64,000 bases of DNA from Limonium bicolor. Lineage: Eukaryota > Streptophyta > Magnoliopsida > Caryophyllales > Plumbaginaceae. Shown here piece after piece: positions 38,877 to 50,740 of this stretch. How positions within the stretch are numbered: position 1 is the stretch's first letter; every line of letters starts with the position of its first letter. The notes below the pieces were generated by a model. The model was not told the DNA's origin and ran no database searches. It saw only the letters and a program-made list of their open reading frames with translations. The translations under genes were made by a program, and so were the position numbers. The stretch lies in the NCBI GenBank assembly GCA_023374045.1, contig CM041777.1, positions 103,370,046 to 103,434,045 on the forward strand, written 5' to 3'.

Positions 38877-39231
38877 GTTACTGAGAAGAGACAAACCGGA
38901 GAGCGGGATGCTGGGTAGTTGATGTATTTTAATGAAGTACTCTTTTAGTTTTATTGTGTACTGTAATAAGGAGTTCTGTTGTATTGGGTTTAGTTGCTCA
39001 GTTGTTTAGTTTGGTTTTGGATTGTAAGTTTAAGATTGGTCAGTATCTCGTCATCACAGCGGTGGAGAGTTGAAGTGGATTGATGGAGTAAGGTTGCCTT
39101 GTTACTCACATGGGTGGGTAACGGCATGTAACACCAACGTTAGTTAGTTTTATTTTCTGCTGTGAATTATATTTATTATGCTACGACTTGTAATTATATT
39201 ACACGATCAGGATTAGGGGTGTTACAAAAAG

Positions 39232-39243
39232 TGGTATCAGAGC
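39232..39243 (+). promoter_or_regulatory. Primer binding site, tRNA-iMet type
   Basis: TGGTATCAGAGC lies six bases after the LTR end. It is overlapped by a perfect 11-bp-stem hairpin at 39236-39259. Confidence 0.9.
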
Positions 39244-39450
39244 GGAACTCCGCTCTGATGACAGAATACTGAGTCAAGAACAGTGAGCATAAGAATATTG
39301 GGATACGGGAAAACGTCTGTGAGGATTCGTGACTTAGAAGGAAACTTTTAGGATATCTTATTGCTAGGATTTAGACTTTCTTGCACATATTGATTGTGAA
39401 TGTAGAAATGGTGCTACACCGAGTAGAAATAATAGTATACTATCTTATAG

Positions 39451-39879
39451 ATGTCGACAAGAGGTAGACCACGTGGAGGCAGCAGTGGACGCGGTGGAGA
39501 GACACCAGCAGACGTCCCAGAGATACCAGGCCTAGAAGAGGCCATGGCAGCCTTCGCCGCTCAGCTAGGGACTCAGTTTGCGGGAGCCATACCCCACCCG
39601 CCACAGCCCAGGGAGACTAACTGGCTGAAGAGCGTGGCAAGCGCTAGAGTACCGACATATTCAGGGGAACCAGACCCCGCCTTGCTGGAGAATTTTATTG
39701 TGGAGCACCAGAAGGCATTCAAGGCAGTTAGAGTACCTGAAGATCAGAAGGTTGATATTGCAGCGTACAACCTGAAGGATGCAGCAGACATATGGTGGCG
39801 ATCGGTCGAGGACCACCACCGAGCTCCACCAAACTTTGAATGGACAACATTCGTGGAGGTGCTACAGGATAAGTACTAC
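39451..39879 (+). pseudogene. gag: Truncated gag of a chromovirus
   Basis: The frame starts MSTRGRPRGGSSGRGGE and continues into the retrotransposon gag core, with NWLKSVASARVPTYSGEPDP, LLENFIVEHQKAF and AAYNLKDAADIWWRSVE. These are the usual capsid-region landmarks. It is open but stops being gag at about 39879, where a lone minus-strand LTR begins. About 143 of the usual 400 or more residues remain; zinc knuckle and pol are missing. The start ATG lies about 200 bases after the PBS, as expected. The rest of the element does not reappear after the LTR. Confidence 0.85.
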
Positions 39880-42502
39880 TGCAACACCCCTACTTAAAAT
39901 AAATACAACGGAATAAATACTCTAATGACGATTACAGATCATCGGGTTCCAAACACCCGGTACAAAACCTCACCAATTACTACTTACTAATGTTACAGTC
40001 TGAACTCGAGAAAAGAATGTAAACGTAACTTAAAATAAACAAGCAACTCTCCACAATTCCTAGTTCCCATCCCAATCACTCATACTCTTCGTGGCCACCT
40101 ATATGAACAATTTCGTACCTGCAAGATGAAACCAAGCAGCCCACCCCGGGAGGGGTGAGTCAGTTCCCTGGAATGGAACTGGTACAATTCTCTAAAAAAA
40201 TAAATTAAAATAAACTTCTTCAAATAACACAGTAACATGAAAACAAACTCCCAGAAGTAACCAGAAGGAAAAGCACTTCAAAACAATCAAGTTATAGAGA
40301 AAAGAGAACAAGGCAAAGATAGAGACAAAGAACTTAAAAACCAAGTCAATCACTTAAGAAGTCACACCACATAGTTAGTAAGCATCCATTGTTGATGTTA
40401 GAACCAATTCTGGTTAAGAAAAGAAAGACTTAAGTAGTCACAAAGGACTAGGAATGACATGAATATCTATAACCCGTGGTAGACAGTTTATGTCTCCACC
40501 ATTTCAGAAGATTGATTCCCATAGGCAAACATACTCAAGGGTGGAATAAAACCAATTGGGAGAGATGGCCCCCACCGCCAGTCAGTTGTCACAAGGACGA
40601 GGTAAACAGACCTCCGCTGTCAGTTGTCCATATGGACGAGGTATAGCAAACCTCTGCTGCCACCGACCCGTTCTCAGTCATCGGTGAAAAGTGTGTGCAC
40701 CACTTAATAGAAATAATCCATACTCAGTACCAAGATTGACAATGTCCCATATTCCCACTAGATTATTAATTGCACAAGGGCAATACCAAAACACTCAGTC
40801 CTACAGAGTGCAGAGGTGTAAACCCTCAGCAATTAATATATAATAGAAAGAATCCATTCCCAATAAGGCTGATCAAACTCGACTCATGGATGAAACAATA
40901 CCCATAGTCCAAAGGAATAATTTACCAATACCAGATATTTTCCTATATTCCCAGTTACCCCACTAGATCATTAACTGCATAAAAGCAATACCAAAACACT
41001 CAGTCCTACAGAGTGTAGAAGCGTAAACCCTTGGCAGCTAATATCTAATGAAACAACCAAATAGGAGGAACCAATAACCAAGGAAGTTTCACATTCAAGG
41101 CTCAGTTAGTCACACCAAGCTGAGTTAGTCGCACAACAGTTCCCTTTGAAACCCATTCAAGATCAGTTGGCATTTTCCAAAACATTCCATAAAGTCCGTT
41201 AGCAAAGTACCTGAGTACGAGAAATCGTACCTGGATAACGCTGAAGCAGTTCTAGACAACTTGCGCAAACAATCAACAGTACTCTGAAGAATATTAAAGG
41301 TAGTCTATCATCAATCACTTGTAGCCTACGTCAAGCTTAAATAAACTCCCCACTCTTATTTCTAAGTCACAATTAAATGTTACGTATAACCTTCGACTTA
41401 TCTTAGAATGTCAATAATAACTCTTAAGCTCAATACCCTTACTCTTAATTTAGAATAACGTCGTATCATGACCCATGATAGGTTTGTCTTAGAATACTAT
41501 ATTATTATCTCACAATGTAACGATTATTAACTCTTATCAACATCTACTAGCTAACCTATTATGATTAACTCTTCCCCTTAACTTAATTAAGATCTACATC
41601 CTGTATATTGGAATCATAGTGTTGTAGATGCATTTCATTATAACTTAATTGATCTTAGAATTCAGAGACAACTACTAGACTCAATTATTTTATCTTTACT
41701 TTAGAACGACTTAATATTAACTCAAACCCTTCCAACTCTTATACTTAGTATCCGCAAAGTATATTATTTGTTTTATTTTCACCTATATAATTGGTGTTTT
41801 AAGATAACCTTTTAGGTATCCTCACTTACATTTAATTTCCTAAATGTTTTATTTTTACACACCTTCCCTCCATAGACTATGTATAATCTTTTTGCTAACT
41901 TCGATAAACTTAAGTCATAAGTACATTTTAAATTGCTCACAAAACTTAAGGTTTCAAAGGGGTAATTTAATAAATTAATTTCCTTTATTATGTTTTAGGA
42001 TAAGCATTATATATTAACATAAGGTAAAATTTATCTAAGAATTAAATCCTCATTCATAAGTGAAATTGACAATTATTTAATAAGATAATCTATTCTGAAA
42101 AGTTCTCGTATTTTATATTCAAACAACATATTAATATTTCTAGTGTCGTAAAGTAGATCAATATAATATCTTATGTAACTTAGTTCCATCCGACTAAGGT
42201 TCAAAAGTTTTAAATATCTAATTTTCATTTGCAACTCTTTTACAAGTTCTACTACTAAATACATCACTTAATTATAATCTCCCCTTTTGAATATTGGTAA
42301 TAAATGTATTTTATATGGCTTATCTAATTTTTAAGAAACTTAAGGATTATTATTTAGATTAATTTCCTAATCATAGTTTATATCTTAACCCTTTTAATGA
42401 TTTCATCTTAAAACATTAGGTTATTGTCCAAAACTATAAATGTTATGAAATGATTAAATCCAGGCTTATTAATCCACTTCTCAATTAGATGTAAGTATTT
42501 CA
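39880..42502 (-). repeat. Lone minus-strand LTR interrupting gag
   Basis: In element orientation it would start TGAAATAC near 42502 and end AGTAGGGGTGTTGCA at 39880. It carries the LTR landmarks seen elsewhere: a donor-like CAG|GTACGATTTC at 41230 and an acceptor TTTCATCTTGCAG|GTACG at 40119. No PBS or PPT adjoins it and no target duplication was found. It is either a solo LTR or a rearrangement product. The right edge is uncertain by tens of bases. Confidence 0.6.
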
Positions 42503-42529
42503 TCTATTTTATTATTGATTATATAATAA

Positions 42530-44665
42530 GATCTGTTTGTGTAATATTTTGTGTAAAACTTGAGTAGTTGAGTTAGTAGGTGGTTTAGGAAGGTTTAGAG
42601 AGTAAAATTGGTGTAAAACATGCTTAGAATTCCTTTGAAAAGATTAGGGAAGAAATGAGTAGAAGAAAGGAGTTGAAACAAAGTAAAAATGAGTAGTACT
42701 AGCTTCAACCGACCTTAGTACTGACCTTGGGAAGGTCGGTCGAGCCAGAATTTGCAAACCCGGAAGTCTATTGACTTCAACCAACCTTAGGACCGACCTT
42801 GGTAAGGTCGTTCGAGTCGTAATTTTCAAACTCAAAAGTCTAATGACTTCGACCGACCTTAGGGCCGTCCCTGGCAAGGTCGGTCGGGTCAAAAATTTGA
42901 AAATGGAAGTCTTCTGACTTCAACCGACCTTACGACCGACCATGGGAAGGTCGGTCGAAGTTGAAATTTTCGAAACCCTAACCTACTGACTTTGACCGAC
43001 CTTGGGACCGACCCTGGGTAAGGTCGGTCAGATCAAATAAAAAAATGTGGGGCTTAAGTAGTAAACCATTAGGGGAGTAATGGTGGTAAGAAGAAAATAA
43101 TATGTACATAAGAAACCTAAGAGAACAAACTTAAGAAAGGAGGACAAGTAAAAGAATTGTGTGATTGAGTATGAGTTGTAAGGAGTTAGTAATTGTAAAT
43201 CGGGAACATTAATGAAGGAACGGGTTAGGTTAATAATAGACAATTAACCGTACAATTCTGTGTATGTTATAGGACTCGAATAGTTGAACCTCGAAGGAAA
43301 ATCGGAGTCCGAGTACGACGGTGAACGGTATGATTTTCTCATGCCCTGTATGCTACCGAAGTTACTCTGATTTGTGTGAACAAGATAAAATGCACGAATT
43401 GGATTTATTTCACTTCCTTATGCTTGTGCTGTTTTATACCTTATTCAATTATGCTTGAACTTTGAAGTTTGTATAATTCATGAAAGATATGATTGATGAT
43501 GAAGTGTTTGATTGTGGTTGTGCAAATGTGCTAACCTTGACTTAGTGAATGTGAAATGGCTCTCACTAACTCACTAACTATGTAACCCTTCTAACTTTGA
43601 GTAAATTGGTAAATTGGAGTATGTAAGAAGTGCGATATAGTTTCAGCCACACGTGAGGATGAGGAGACACGAGAGGTTGGATCCGATTCCTGGACTAATC
43701 TTTCTCATGGTCCAAACCCCTTAAATGGGTAGCAACCTGGGGAAGCAAGCCAACCTAAAGCCCGGTGGTGAGACGGTATAGTCTCTGCCCGGAGGTCACA
43801 CCGACTTGACTTGAGTATAATATAATAAAGGAAGTAAATGTATGAGTAAGACTAAGACTAGTGTAAGTCGTATGGTCCCGAGTAAAAGAGTAAAGAACAT
43901 CTGATTAACCCGGATGGGTAACTGACTAACAAAGGAGGAAGTAAGAACTTGAGATGTGTATTATTATGTTTGGTTGACTTGTGGATTGTCTTCCATTGTA
44001 CGTACGGTACTCTTATATGTATGTGCCTGTATGATTATAATGTTGTATGTAATAGCATGTATGCATGTATAAAATGAACCTCATGTATTCAACAAAGTAG
44101 TCGGCGTACCCCCGTTAGCACGCGGGGTATGCAAATTTCATGCCAGCTATTTGCTGATCCCCTTGGGGCACTGTTTTTATTTCTTCCAGGTACTCGTGAA
44201 GGATGATGGTCGTGTTGAGACCAAGATGAACACTTTTTGTGTAGTTATTAGATTGAGAATGGTGTACTGAGTTGTACACGGCTTATTGCCTTTTTGAGTA
44301 ACCGGTGTACCATGTGGTACATCCTTTTGGATATTTTGGAATTGTGAACTTGGTAGGAGTGAGTAGGTTGATAAACTCATAGCTTTGTTAGGACTGCAAG
44401 GAAGGGATGTAATTGATTATGATTTTGTATACTCGGTAATCAAATGTTGTAAGTAATGATGTAGACGTAATGGGAAGTATTTATGAAAGCTCAGTATATT
44501 TCTATTTATCAGACTGTTACTGTATGTAGAGTAGGCCTTGTTAGTCATATGGGCGGATAACGACATTGTATCACCCGCCGTTCATACCTGTATTTCCACT
44601 GCGAGTAGTAAGGTGACCGAGACGATTAGACAGTAATTAGAGGATTAGCGGTAGGGGTGTTACCA
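42530..44665 (+). repeat. 5'-truncated 5' LTR of the Tekay-like element
   Basis: Homology with the LTR starting at 57529 begins near 42530, equivalent to about 59310 there. Roughly the first 1.8 kb is therefore missing. It ends GGGGTGTTACCA just before a PBS. A candidate intron is at 43328-44189, and a hairpin with GTTAGTCATATGGGCGGATAAC is at 44540-44561. Confidence 0.75.
42703..43030 (+). repeat. Tandem inverted-repeat module CGACCGACCTT...AAGGTCGGTCG
   Basis: About five units of roughly 65 bases each hold CCGACCTT and AAGGTCGGTCG, so each unit can fold into a hairpin. The matching array in the other LTR is at 59480-59772. Confidence 0.85.
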
Positions 44666-44669
44666 AAAG

Positions 44670-44681
44670 TGGTATCAGAGT
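44670..44681 (+). promoter_or_regulatory. Primer binding site, tRNA-iMet type
   Basis: TGGTATCAGAGT lies about five bases after the LTR end. The following bases form an imperfect version of the PBS hairpin seen in the two other chromoviruses (44674-44697). Confidence 0.85.
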
Positions 44682-44885
44682 GAAGTATCGCACTGATGAT
44701 TAGATTACCGAGCATAGTGATTACCGAGTTAGGATTACAACACGTCTTACATTGGAGGAGTGGGAACCTAACTATGAATGACCGTTGATGACAACGGATA
44801 CCCTTTAACATCTGAAAGGACGATACCATTGCTTAAACTCAGACCACGTGGTCACAATGTCCAATATAAGTCGTTACTTTTTCAG

Positions 44886-46310
44886 ATGCTAGGAAGAGGC
44901 CATGGTCGCGGTCGAGGCCAGGGAGAGTCAGCTGATGAGCCGGGCACGCTGACGATAGCTGAGATTGTCACTGCCACGGTAGCGTAGATGCTACCATAAG
45001 TAATAGCGGTTGTACATCAGACACAGCAGAACCAGCAGATTCAGGCTGGACCAATCCCACCCCACCGCCCAAAGACATGAATTGGGTAAAGGCAGTCGTA
45101 GATCTCCGACCTTCCTGTTTCGAGGAGAGAGCTACCCCGCCAAACTTGAAACCTATATCTCTGAGATGGAGATGGCTTTCGAGACTCTCGAAGCTCCCGC
45201 TGGAGTTCGAGTGAGGATAGCCGCCTACTACCTCAAAGATGCTACTATGGATTAGTGAAAGCTAGTAAAGGGTGAGTATGTTGATGATCTTACATTTGAT
45301 TGGGAATCCTTCACCGCTATTCTCCGATCAAAATACAATCCAGAGCACGTCAAGACAAAGAAGCGTCTAGAGCTCTACGCCTTGAAGATGACGGAGTAGA
45401 TGTCAGTTGATGAATACTACCGTACCTTCACCTCTATTCTACGACTACTACCCAACCTTGGGTACATTGGCCAGGTCTTGGTCGATCGCTTCTATGGCGG
45501 TCTGAGCCATCGCTTCCGGTATGGCATAAGGTGCTCCCAATTTACCTCCCTTCAGGTAAACATTGGTTTGAACCCTTGCTGCCATTGTCAATACTTAAAT
45601 TACTACCTTAATGAGCAATAGCACCACCTAATGCTGAAAACTTCAGGAGTGCTATCACGTTGCATCTCGTGTTGAGATCACAAGTCAACTAAGGGATGAA
45701 GAGCAAGCGCTTAAGCGCAAGGCCAACAACAAGAACACCAGCTTAGAGGAGCAGAATAAGGGTAAGAACTGGAAGAAGAGAAAGGGGAAGTTCTTCTAGC
45801 AGTCGTAAAAGAACACCCCCGGGGAGAGCAGTGCCCATGCTGAGAAAGGCAAAGCAGCTGAGATCTCACCCGCCCAAGGGTAAGATTCTGAATTTAAACT
45901 CGTACATGTGTGCAAATAATGGTTAGTATTACCGCACACAATGTGCTAACTCTCAAAGCCTCAGGTTTCTGGTTCCGGCTATGGTAAGAACCACTCCGAT
46001 GGCCATAGCTATGTCTATAGAAAATGCAACCAAGATCACCCTGGCACAGATTGCAAAGGAAGAGATATCCGATGCTTCGGTTGTTAGAAGACTAGACATC
46101 GAGTATCTGAATGCCCTACCAACCCAAGGCCTAAAGGCAACTACCAGGGCTACAAACAGAGAGAAGGCAAGGAGGTTGCATCTGGCGATGCTCAGGCCCA
46201 GCAGACCTCGCAGGGACAGGGGTCCCGAGGTGCTCAAAAGGGCACACCACAGAGGCAACCAGCCTTGCATATCATCAATCGTGATGGAACCGGTACGAAG
46301 TCCGGCCTAG
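44886..46310 (+). pseudogene. gag: gag of the Tekay-like element, frameshifted
   Basis: The N-terminal part is Gly/Arg-rich (GRGHGRGRGQGE). The core reads RGESYPAKLETYISEMEMAF and RVRIAAYYLKDAT in one frame (45120-45250), then SVDEYYRTFTSILRLLP (45403) and a further stretch with stops. Near 46018-46115 two Cys/His knuckles remain: CNQDHPGTDC, then CFGC followed by an in-frame TAG and HRVSEC. Stops at about 44985, 45253 and 45397 and frame changes make it non-functional. A paired knuckle is usual for chromoviral gag, which packages element RNA. It is followed not by protease but by the AlkB-type domain. Confidence 0.8.
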
Positions 46311-46561
46311 GTACTAACTAATACCCTTAGTCCTTGAAGAGCATGTCTAAAGTATTGAATTACCTGTTTAAGTGAATGCATGAATGAGTAGAATTAAAGT
46401 ATGAAATTGAGTATGAATTGAGCTAGTAAACCTAGAACTCATGCTATATGAAACTTACAACCCTAGGAAAATTTGATATCTGCTATCCAATACCATCAAA
46501 CAACCTGAACCTTGAAGACACCGACATCACCACTTACCACATCGCCGACGAGCAGTGCAGG

Positions 46562-47203
46562 TTATCGAACCAGGTATGATCTTATTAAAAGGATACCTGA
46601 CACCAGAAGCGCAAATTGCCATCATCTGACGTTATAACCAGCTAGGAGCGGGTCCAAGAGGATTTTACACACCCGAATTTCCCGGTGGAGTGAAGATGAA
46701 GCTGAAAATGATGTGCATGGGAATGGACTGGAACCCATAGACCAAGACATACCAGAAGACGCGAGCGGAAGACGGAGCAACACCACCAGAGATACCAACA
46801 GAATTTCAGACAGTTGTTACACAAGCCGTGGGAATTGCAACAAGAAGAGGATCCAGTCCCTTCACTTGAAGCAGATCTTTGCATCGTCAACTTCTATGAG
46901 AAAGAAGGACGACTTGGCTTACACCAAGATAAGGACGAGACAATGGAATCTCTGGAACAAGGAGTGCCCGTAGTGTCTTGGTCCATTGGTGATGACGCGG
47001 TATTTTTGTATAGCGAGAAGAAGCGTGTGGACCTCACAGAGAAGATCGTACTTAAGTCAGGAGATGTTTTGATCATGGGTGGAAAGTCGAGAATGCTGTG
47101 TCACAGTATCAAGAAGATCAAGTTGAATACGACACCATCGACAATAATCAATGCCACGCACATGAAACCCGGATGCCTGAACCTTACCTTTAGAAAGTAT
47201 TGA
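46562..47203 (+). pseudogene. AlkB-like 2-oxoglutarate/Fe(II) dioxygenase domain captured by the retrotransposon
   Basis: The frame from about 46562 reads EPGMILLKGYL, GAGPRGFYTPEFPGG and MMCMGMDWNP, the N-terminal half of plant ALKBH1-like proteins. It has a TGA near 46627 and a TAG near 46738. After one frameshift near 46811-46840 the second half is open to a natural stop at 47201. There are CIVNFYEKEGRLGLHQDKDE with the iron ligands His (46922) and Asp (46928), VPVVSWSIGDDAVF, SGDVLIMGG, a second His in CHS (47102), and LNLTFRKY. The Arg that normally opens the RxNxTxR motif is Cys (TGC at 47174), consistent with a CGC-to-TGC change. The family oxidatively removes methyl groups from nucleic acid or protein. 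The domain has no introns and lies between gag knuckles and protease, so it was probably part of the polyprotein. Similarity may start earlier, near 46478 (KFDIC). Confidence 0.88.
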
Positions 47204-47430
47204 CCTTGTAATGGCATGTAATGCATTAGTAATGTGTACTAGAGACACATATGTATGATGGGTGATTTATCAATAAAAGCAGTGTTGGTTATTAAATTCC
47301 ACTTGTGTTATACCATTGATACTCATAAAGCTTATGCATAATTAGGTTGTGGACTCAGTACCGAAGGTAACCCAAGTATCCTCACCGAACCATAAGCCGA
47401 TAAGAGTGGCACCATCCTAACGGGTACCTT

Positions 47431-47649
47431 CCCGGTAAATAGCATTGATGCCTCTGTACTGCTCGACTCCGGTGCCTCTCATACCTTTGTTTCGCCATCA
47501 TTTGCAAAGAGGTTGGGACTATACGCAGATGAACTACCAAATTTTATGGTTACACTCCCGTCGAAGGAGCGAGTAAGATGTACCAAGTATTCCCGAGCTG
47601 CCACGATTCGAATCAAGGGTGAAGAATTTCCCATCTCCTTCATTGAATG
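47431..47649 (+). pseudogene. pro: Retroviral-type aspartic protease domain
   Basis: The frame contains the active-site motif LLDSGASHTFVS (near 47457), then LPSKERVRCTKYSR, and ends at a TGA at 47647. It would cut the polyprotein. It lies 230 bases after the AlkB-type domain and 130 bases before the next readable pol segment, which is in another frame. Confidence 0.85.
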
Positions 47650-47783
47650 AACTAGTTGGAGCGGCATAAGGGGCGAATCCTCTGCGCTGAGCATAGATTG
47701 CTGCTCAGGAGTCCATCTGGGTTACAGTTTCATACCACCAGAGACCCAGAGAGCCTTCAACTACGATCATTTCCGCTATATCT

Positions 47784-49200
47784 ATGTACCGAGAGCTCAG
47801 AAAGGGGCACAATGTGTATTTGTGCTATGTGCAAGATCTAGAAAGAGACCCAGACTTCAGCACCGACGTGCTAGTTATGTCAGAATTCCCGGATGTGTTT
47901 CCGAAAGAGCTACCTGCTATGCCACCATAGAGGGCAGTTGAGTTTGAAATCGACCTTGTGCCTGGTACTGGTCCCATTGCTAGGGCACCATACCGGACGG
48001 CACCGGCAGAGATGACAGAACTGAAGGAGCAGTTGCGAGACTTGCTAGACAAAGGGTTTATACACCCGAGCGTATCACGCTAGGGAGCACCGGTCCTCTT
48101 TGTGAAGAAGAATGACGGTAGCCTCTGCCTCTGCATCGACTACCGCGAACTGAATGCGGTCACTATAAAGAATAAGTACCCATTGCCTTGCATCGACGAC
48201 TTGTTCGATCAATTGAAAGAAGCTTCAGTCTTTTCCAAGATTGACCTCCGATCAGGGTATCATCAGATTGCCATCAAAGAGCAAGATATTGAGAAAACGG
48301 CATTTCGTACTAGGTATGGCCACTACAAATTCATAGTGATGTCATTCGGTTTGTCAAATGCACCAACGAAATTCATGGATTTGATGAATTGGTTATTCAG
48401 TGATCAGTTGGATACTTCAGTAGTAGTCTTCATCGATGACATACTTGTGTATTCTAAATCCAGAGATGAGCATGAGCGCCATTTGAGGCGAGTACTTGAG
48501 ACACTGCACGAGAACCTGCTGTGTGTGAAGTTCTCCAAATGCGAGTTTTGGCTTGATCAGGTATCATTCCTTGGACATGTCATCTCGAGCGCGGGTATCT
48601 TAGTTGATACGGTGAAAATTAAAGCAGTACATTCATGGCCTAGACCTAAGACTGTTACCGAGATCTGGAGCTTTCTTGGTCTAGCCGTTTATTACTGGAG
48701 ATTTGTGAAAGACTTTTCTAAAGTTGCAAAGCCCATTGCAGCCTTGATGAAGAAGGATGCACCATTTGTGTGGACAGACGATTGTGAGAAATCCTTTCAG
48801 AGCTTGAAGGGCTCGTTGACCTCAGCGCCCGTTCTCACCATTCCAGAGGGCACTAAGGGATTTGAAGTATATTGTGATACGTCTGGTAAAGGTATGGGAT
48901 GCGTACTCATGCAGTATGACAAGATGGTAGCTTACGCCTCCCGCTAGCTGAAGAAACATGAGAAGAATTACCCAACTCATGACTTGGAGCTTGGAGCCAT
49001 TGTCTTCGCATTGAAGATATGGCGACATTATCTATACGGGGTAAGCATCACCATTTATTCTGACCATAAGAGCCTGCAGTACGTCTTCACACAGAAAGAA
49101 CTGAATCTGAGACAAAGAAGGTGGATGGAATTCCTATCTGATTACGACATCGACCTTCAGTATAAAGAAGGGAAGGCAAACGTTGTAGTCGACGCCCTGA
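47784..49200 (+). pseudogene. pol: Reverse transcriptase and RNase H of the Tekay-like element
   Basis: From 47784 the text EFPDVFPKELP leads into RT, with TAG stops near 47929 and 48081. The frame is then open at 48102-48947: [11 protein letters not shown], the catalytic [19 protein letters not shown] and [13 protein letters not shown]. RNase H starts [13 protein letters not shown]. After a TAG at 48945 it continues with [25 protein letters not shown] and DALSRR (near 49200). Motif order and spacing are those of Ty3 pol. Four or more disabling changes are visible in total. Confidence 0.9.
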
Positions 49201-50697
49201 GCCGTCGAGCACACTCACTCCATTCGCTACTCGCTTCTTCTATCTTGGTTGATGAGGTGCGAGAGGCTCAGATGAGTGACCCTTATATGAAAGAAATCAC
49301 ACAGAACATCGAGGATAGTACATTTGAGAGCCGAAAGTATGACTTCAAACTGCATGAAGATGGTCTGATTCGGCTAAATGGCGGACTATGCGTTCCTCGA
49401 AGCAATGCTAAGCTGAGGGACCGCATTCTGCGAGAATCACACTATTCTTCATTGTTCGTCCATCTGGGAGCCTCCAAAATGTACAAAGACATGAAGAGAT
49501 ACTTCTGGTGGTCAGGGATGAAGGCAGATGTTACTGAATATGTTTTAGGTGTCTCACTTGCCAGAAAGTGAAGTTTGAGCATCGATGACCGGGAGGAATG
49601 GTACACACTATGCTAGTTCCGGAGTGGAAATTCCATGATATCCCCAAGGATTTTGTTGTAGGACTCTCACCTGCCAGGGGAGGACTCAACATGATCTGGG
49701 TAGTGGTTGACCGTCTCACCAAGGTTGCCCGTTTCATTCTAACAAGGGACACTTGGAAGGTGGCGATGCTAGCTGAGCTATTCGACCGGGAGATCATTCG
49801 ACACCTCGGAGTTCCGAAGACTATAGTATCTGACCGAGATACCAGGTTTCTATCGAGATAATGGAGAGCTACACGAGAAGCGCTGGGTACTGAGTTGAAG
49901 CTTAGCACTGCGTTTCATCCACAGACTGATGGTCTGACTGAAAGGACCATCCAGACACTAGAGGACATGCTTAAAGGATGTGCCTTGGACTTTCAGGGGA
50001 GATGGATTGATGAGCTTCATCTAATCGAGTTTTCATACAACAACACCTATCACGCTTCAATTTAGATGTTGTCATTCCAAGCTTTGTATGGTAGACCTTG
50101 CCGTACCCCGTTGTTTTGTGATGAGTCAAGCGAAGCGGTCATAATTGGACCAAAGTACCTAGAATAAGTGCAAGCCGAAGTTCAGCAGATTTGAGTGAAT
50201 ATGAAAGCAGCCTAAGATAGACATAAATCATACGCGGATGTAAGACATGCGACCTTGAGTTCGACGTGCGCGATCAAGTGTTCTTGCGTATTTCACTGAT
50301 GAATGGCATATTGTGATTTGGCCAGAAGGGCAAGCTAAGCCCGAAGTTTGTAGGGCCGTATGCAATCACGGAGAGAGTTGGATCTATAGCCTACAGGTTA
50401 GCCTTACCCGAAGAGTAGGGGTGTGTCCATGATGTCTTTCATGTGTCACAACTCAAGAAAGACATTGCCGATCCTTCTCATGTTTTAGAGCCCAAACACC
50501 TATCCCTTGAGCCGATGATGAGATACGTCGAGACTCCATTGAGAATCCTTGATGCTAAGACCAGAGACACACGCCATAAGACAATGCAAATAGTGAAGGT
50601 CTTGTGGTCTATCCATGATGTCGAAGAAGCGACTTGGGAATTAGAAGACGTCATGAAGGCGAAGTACCCACAGTTATTCGTAGACCAGATTGGCTAG
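49201..50697 (+). pseudogene. pol: Integrase and chromodomain-like tail of the Tekay-like element
   Basis: The zinc-binding region ([20 protein letters not shown], near 49440) is followed by a frameshift near 49545. The core domain keeps VVVDRLTKVARF, SDRDTRF and HPQTDGLTERTIQTLEDML. Stops occur near 49587, 49859 and 50062, with more to 50420. The C-terminal region resumes with GKLSPKFVGPY (50330), and the final frame (50443-50697) has the chromodomain-like end WSIHDVEEATWELEDVM. It closely parallels the host pol tail at 5701-6108. Confidence 0.85.
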
Positions 50698-50723
50698 TGT
50701 CTAGTGGGTATGGGGCGTACCCC

Positions 50724-50740
50724 TTTTTAAGGGGGGTAGA
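50724..50740 (+). other. Internal polypurine tract of the Tekay-like element
   Basis: TTTTTAAGGGGGGTAGA lies 27 bases after the pol stop, preceded by GGGGCGTACCCC, and is not followed by an LTR start. The LTR-adjacent tract of the same element is at 57515-57528. Confidence 0.65.

Larger units (their letters stand above)
34021..39226 (+). repeat. 5.2 kb chromovirus LTR with internal sequence on both sides
   Basis: It starts TGAAATACCCC after a PPT and ends GGGGTGTTACA before a PBS, so it is the 3' LTR of the left element and the 5' LTR of the right one. There is no coding frame. A candidate intron is at 37883-38876, and a hairpin with a CACATGGG loop is at 39101-39122. Confidence 0.85.

Noticed and set aside
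46562..47203. AlkB-like domain as an integrated plant RNA virus fragment
   Set aside because: No viral replicase or coat motifs adjoin it. Its motifs (HQDKDE, SGDVLIMGG, LNLTFRKY) resemble plant ALKBH1-like proteins, and both neighbours are retrotransposon gag and protease.
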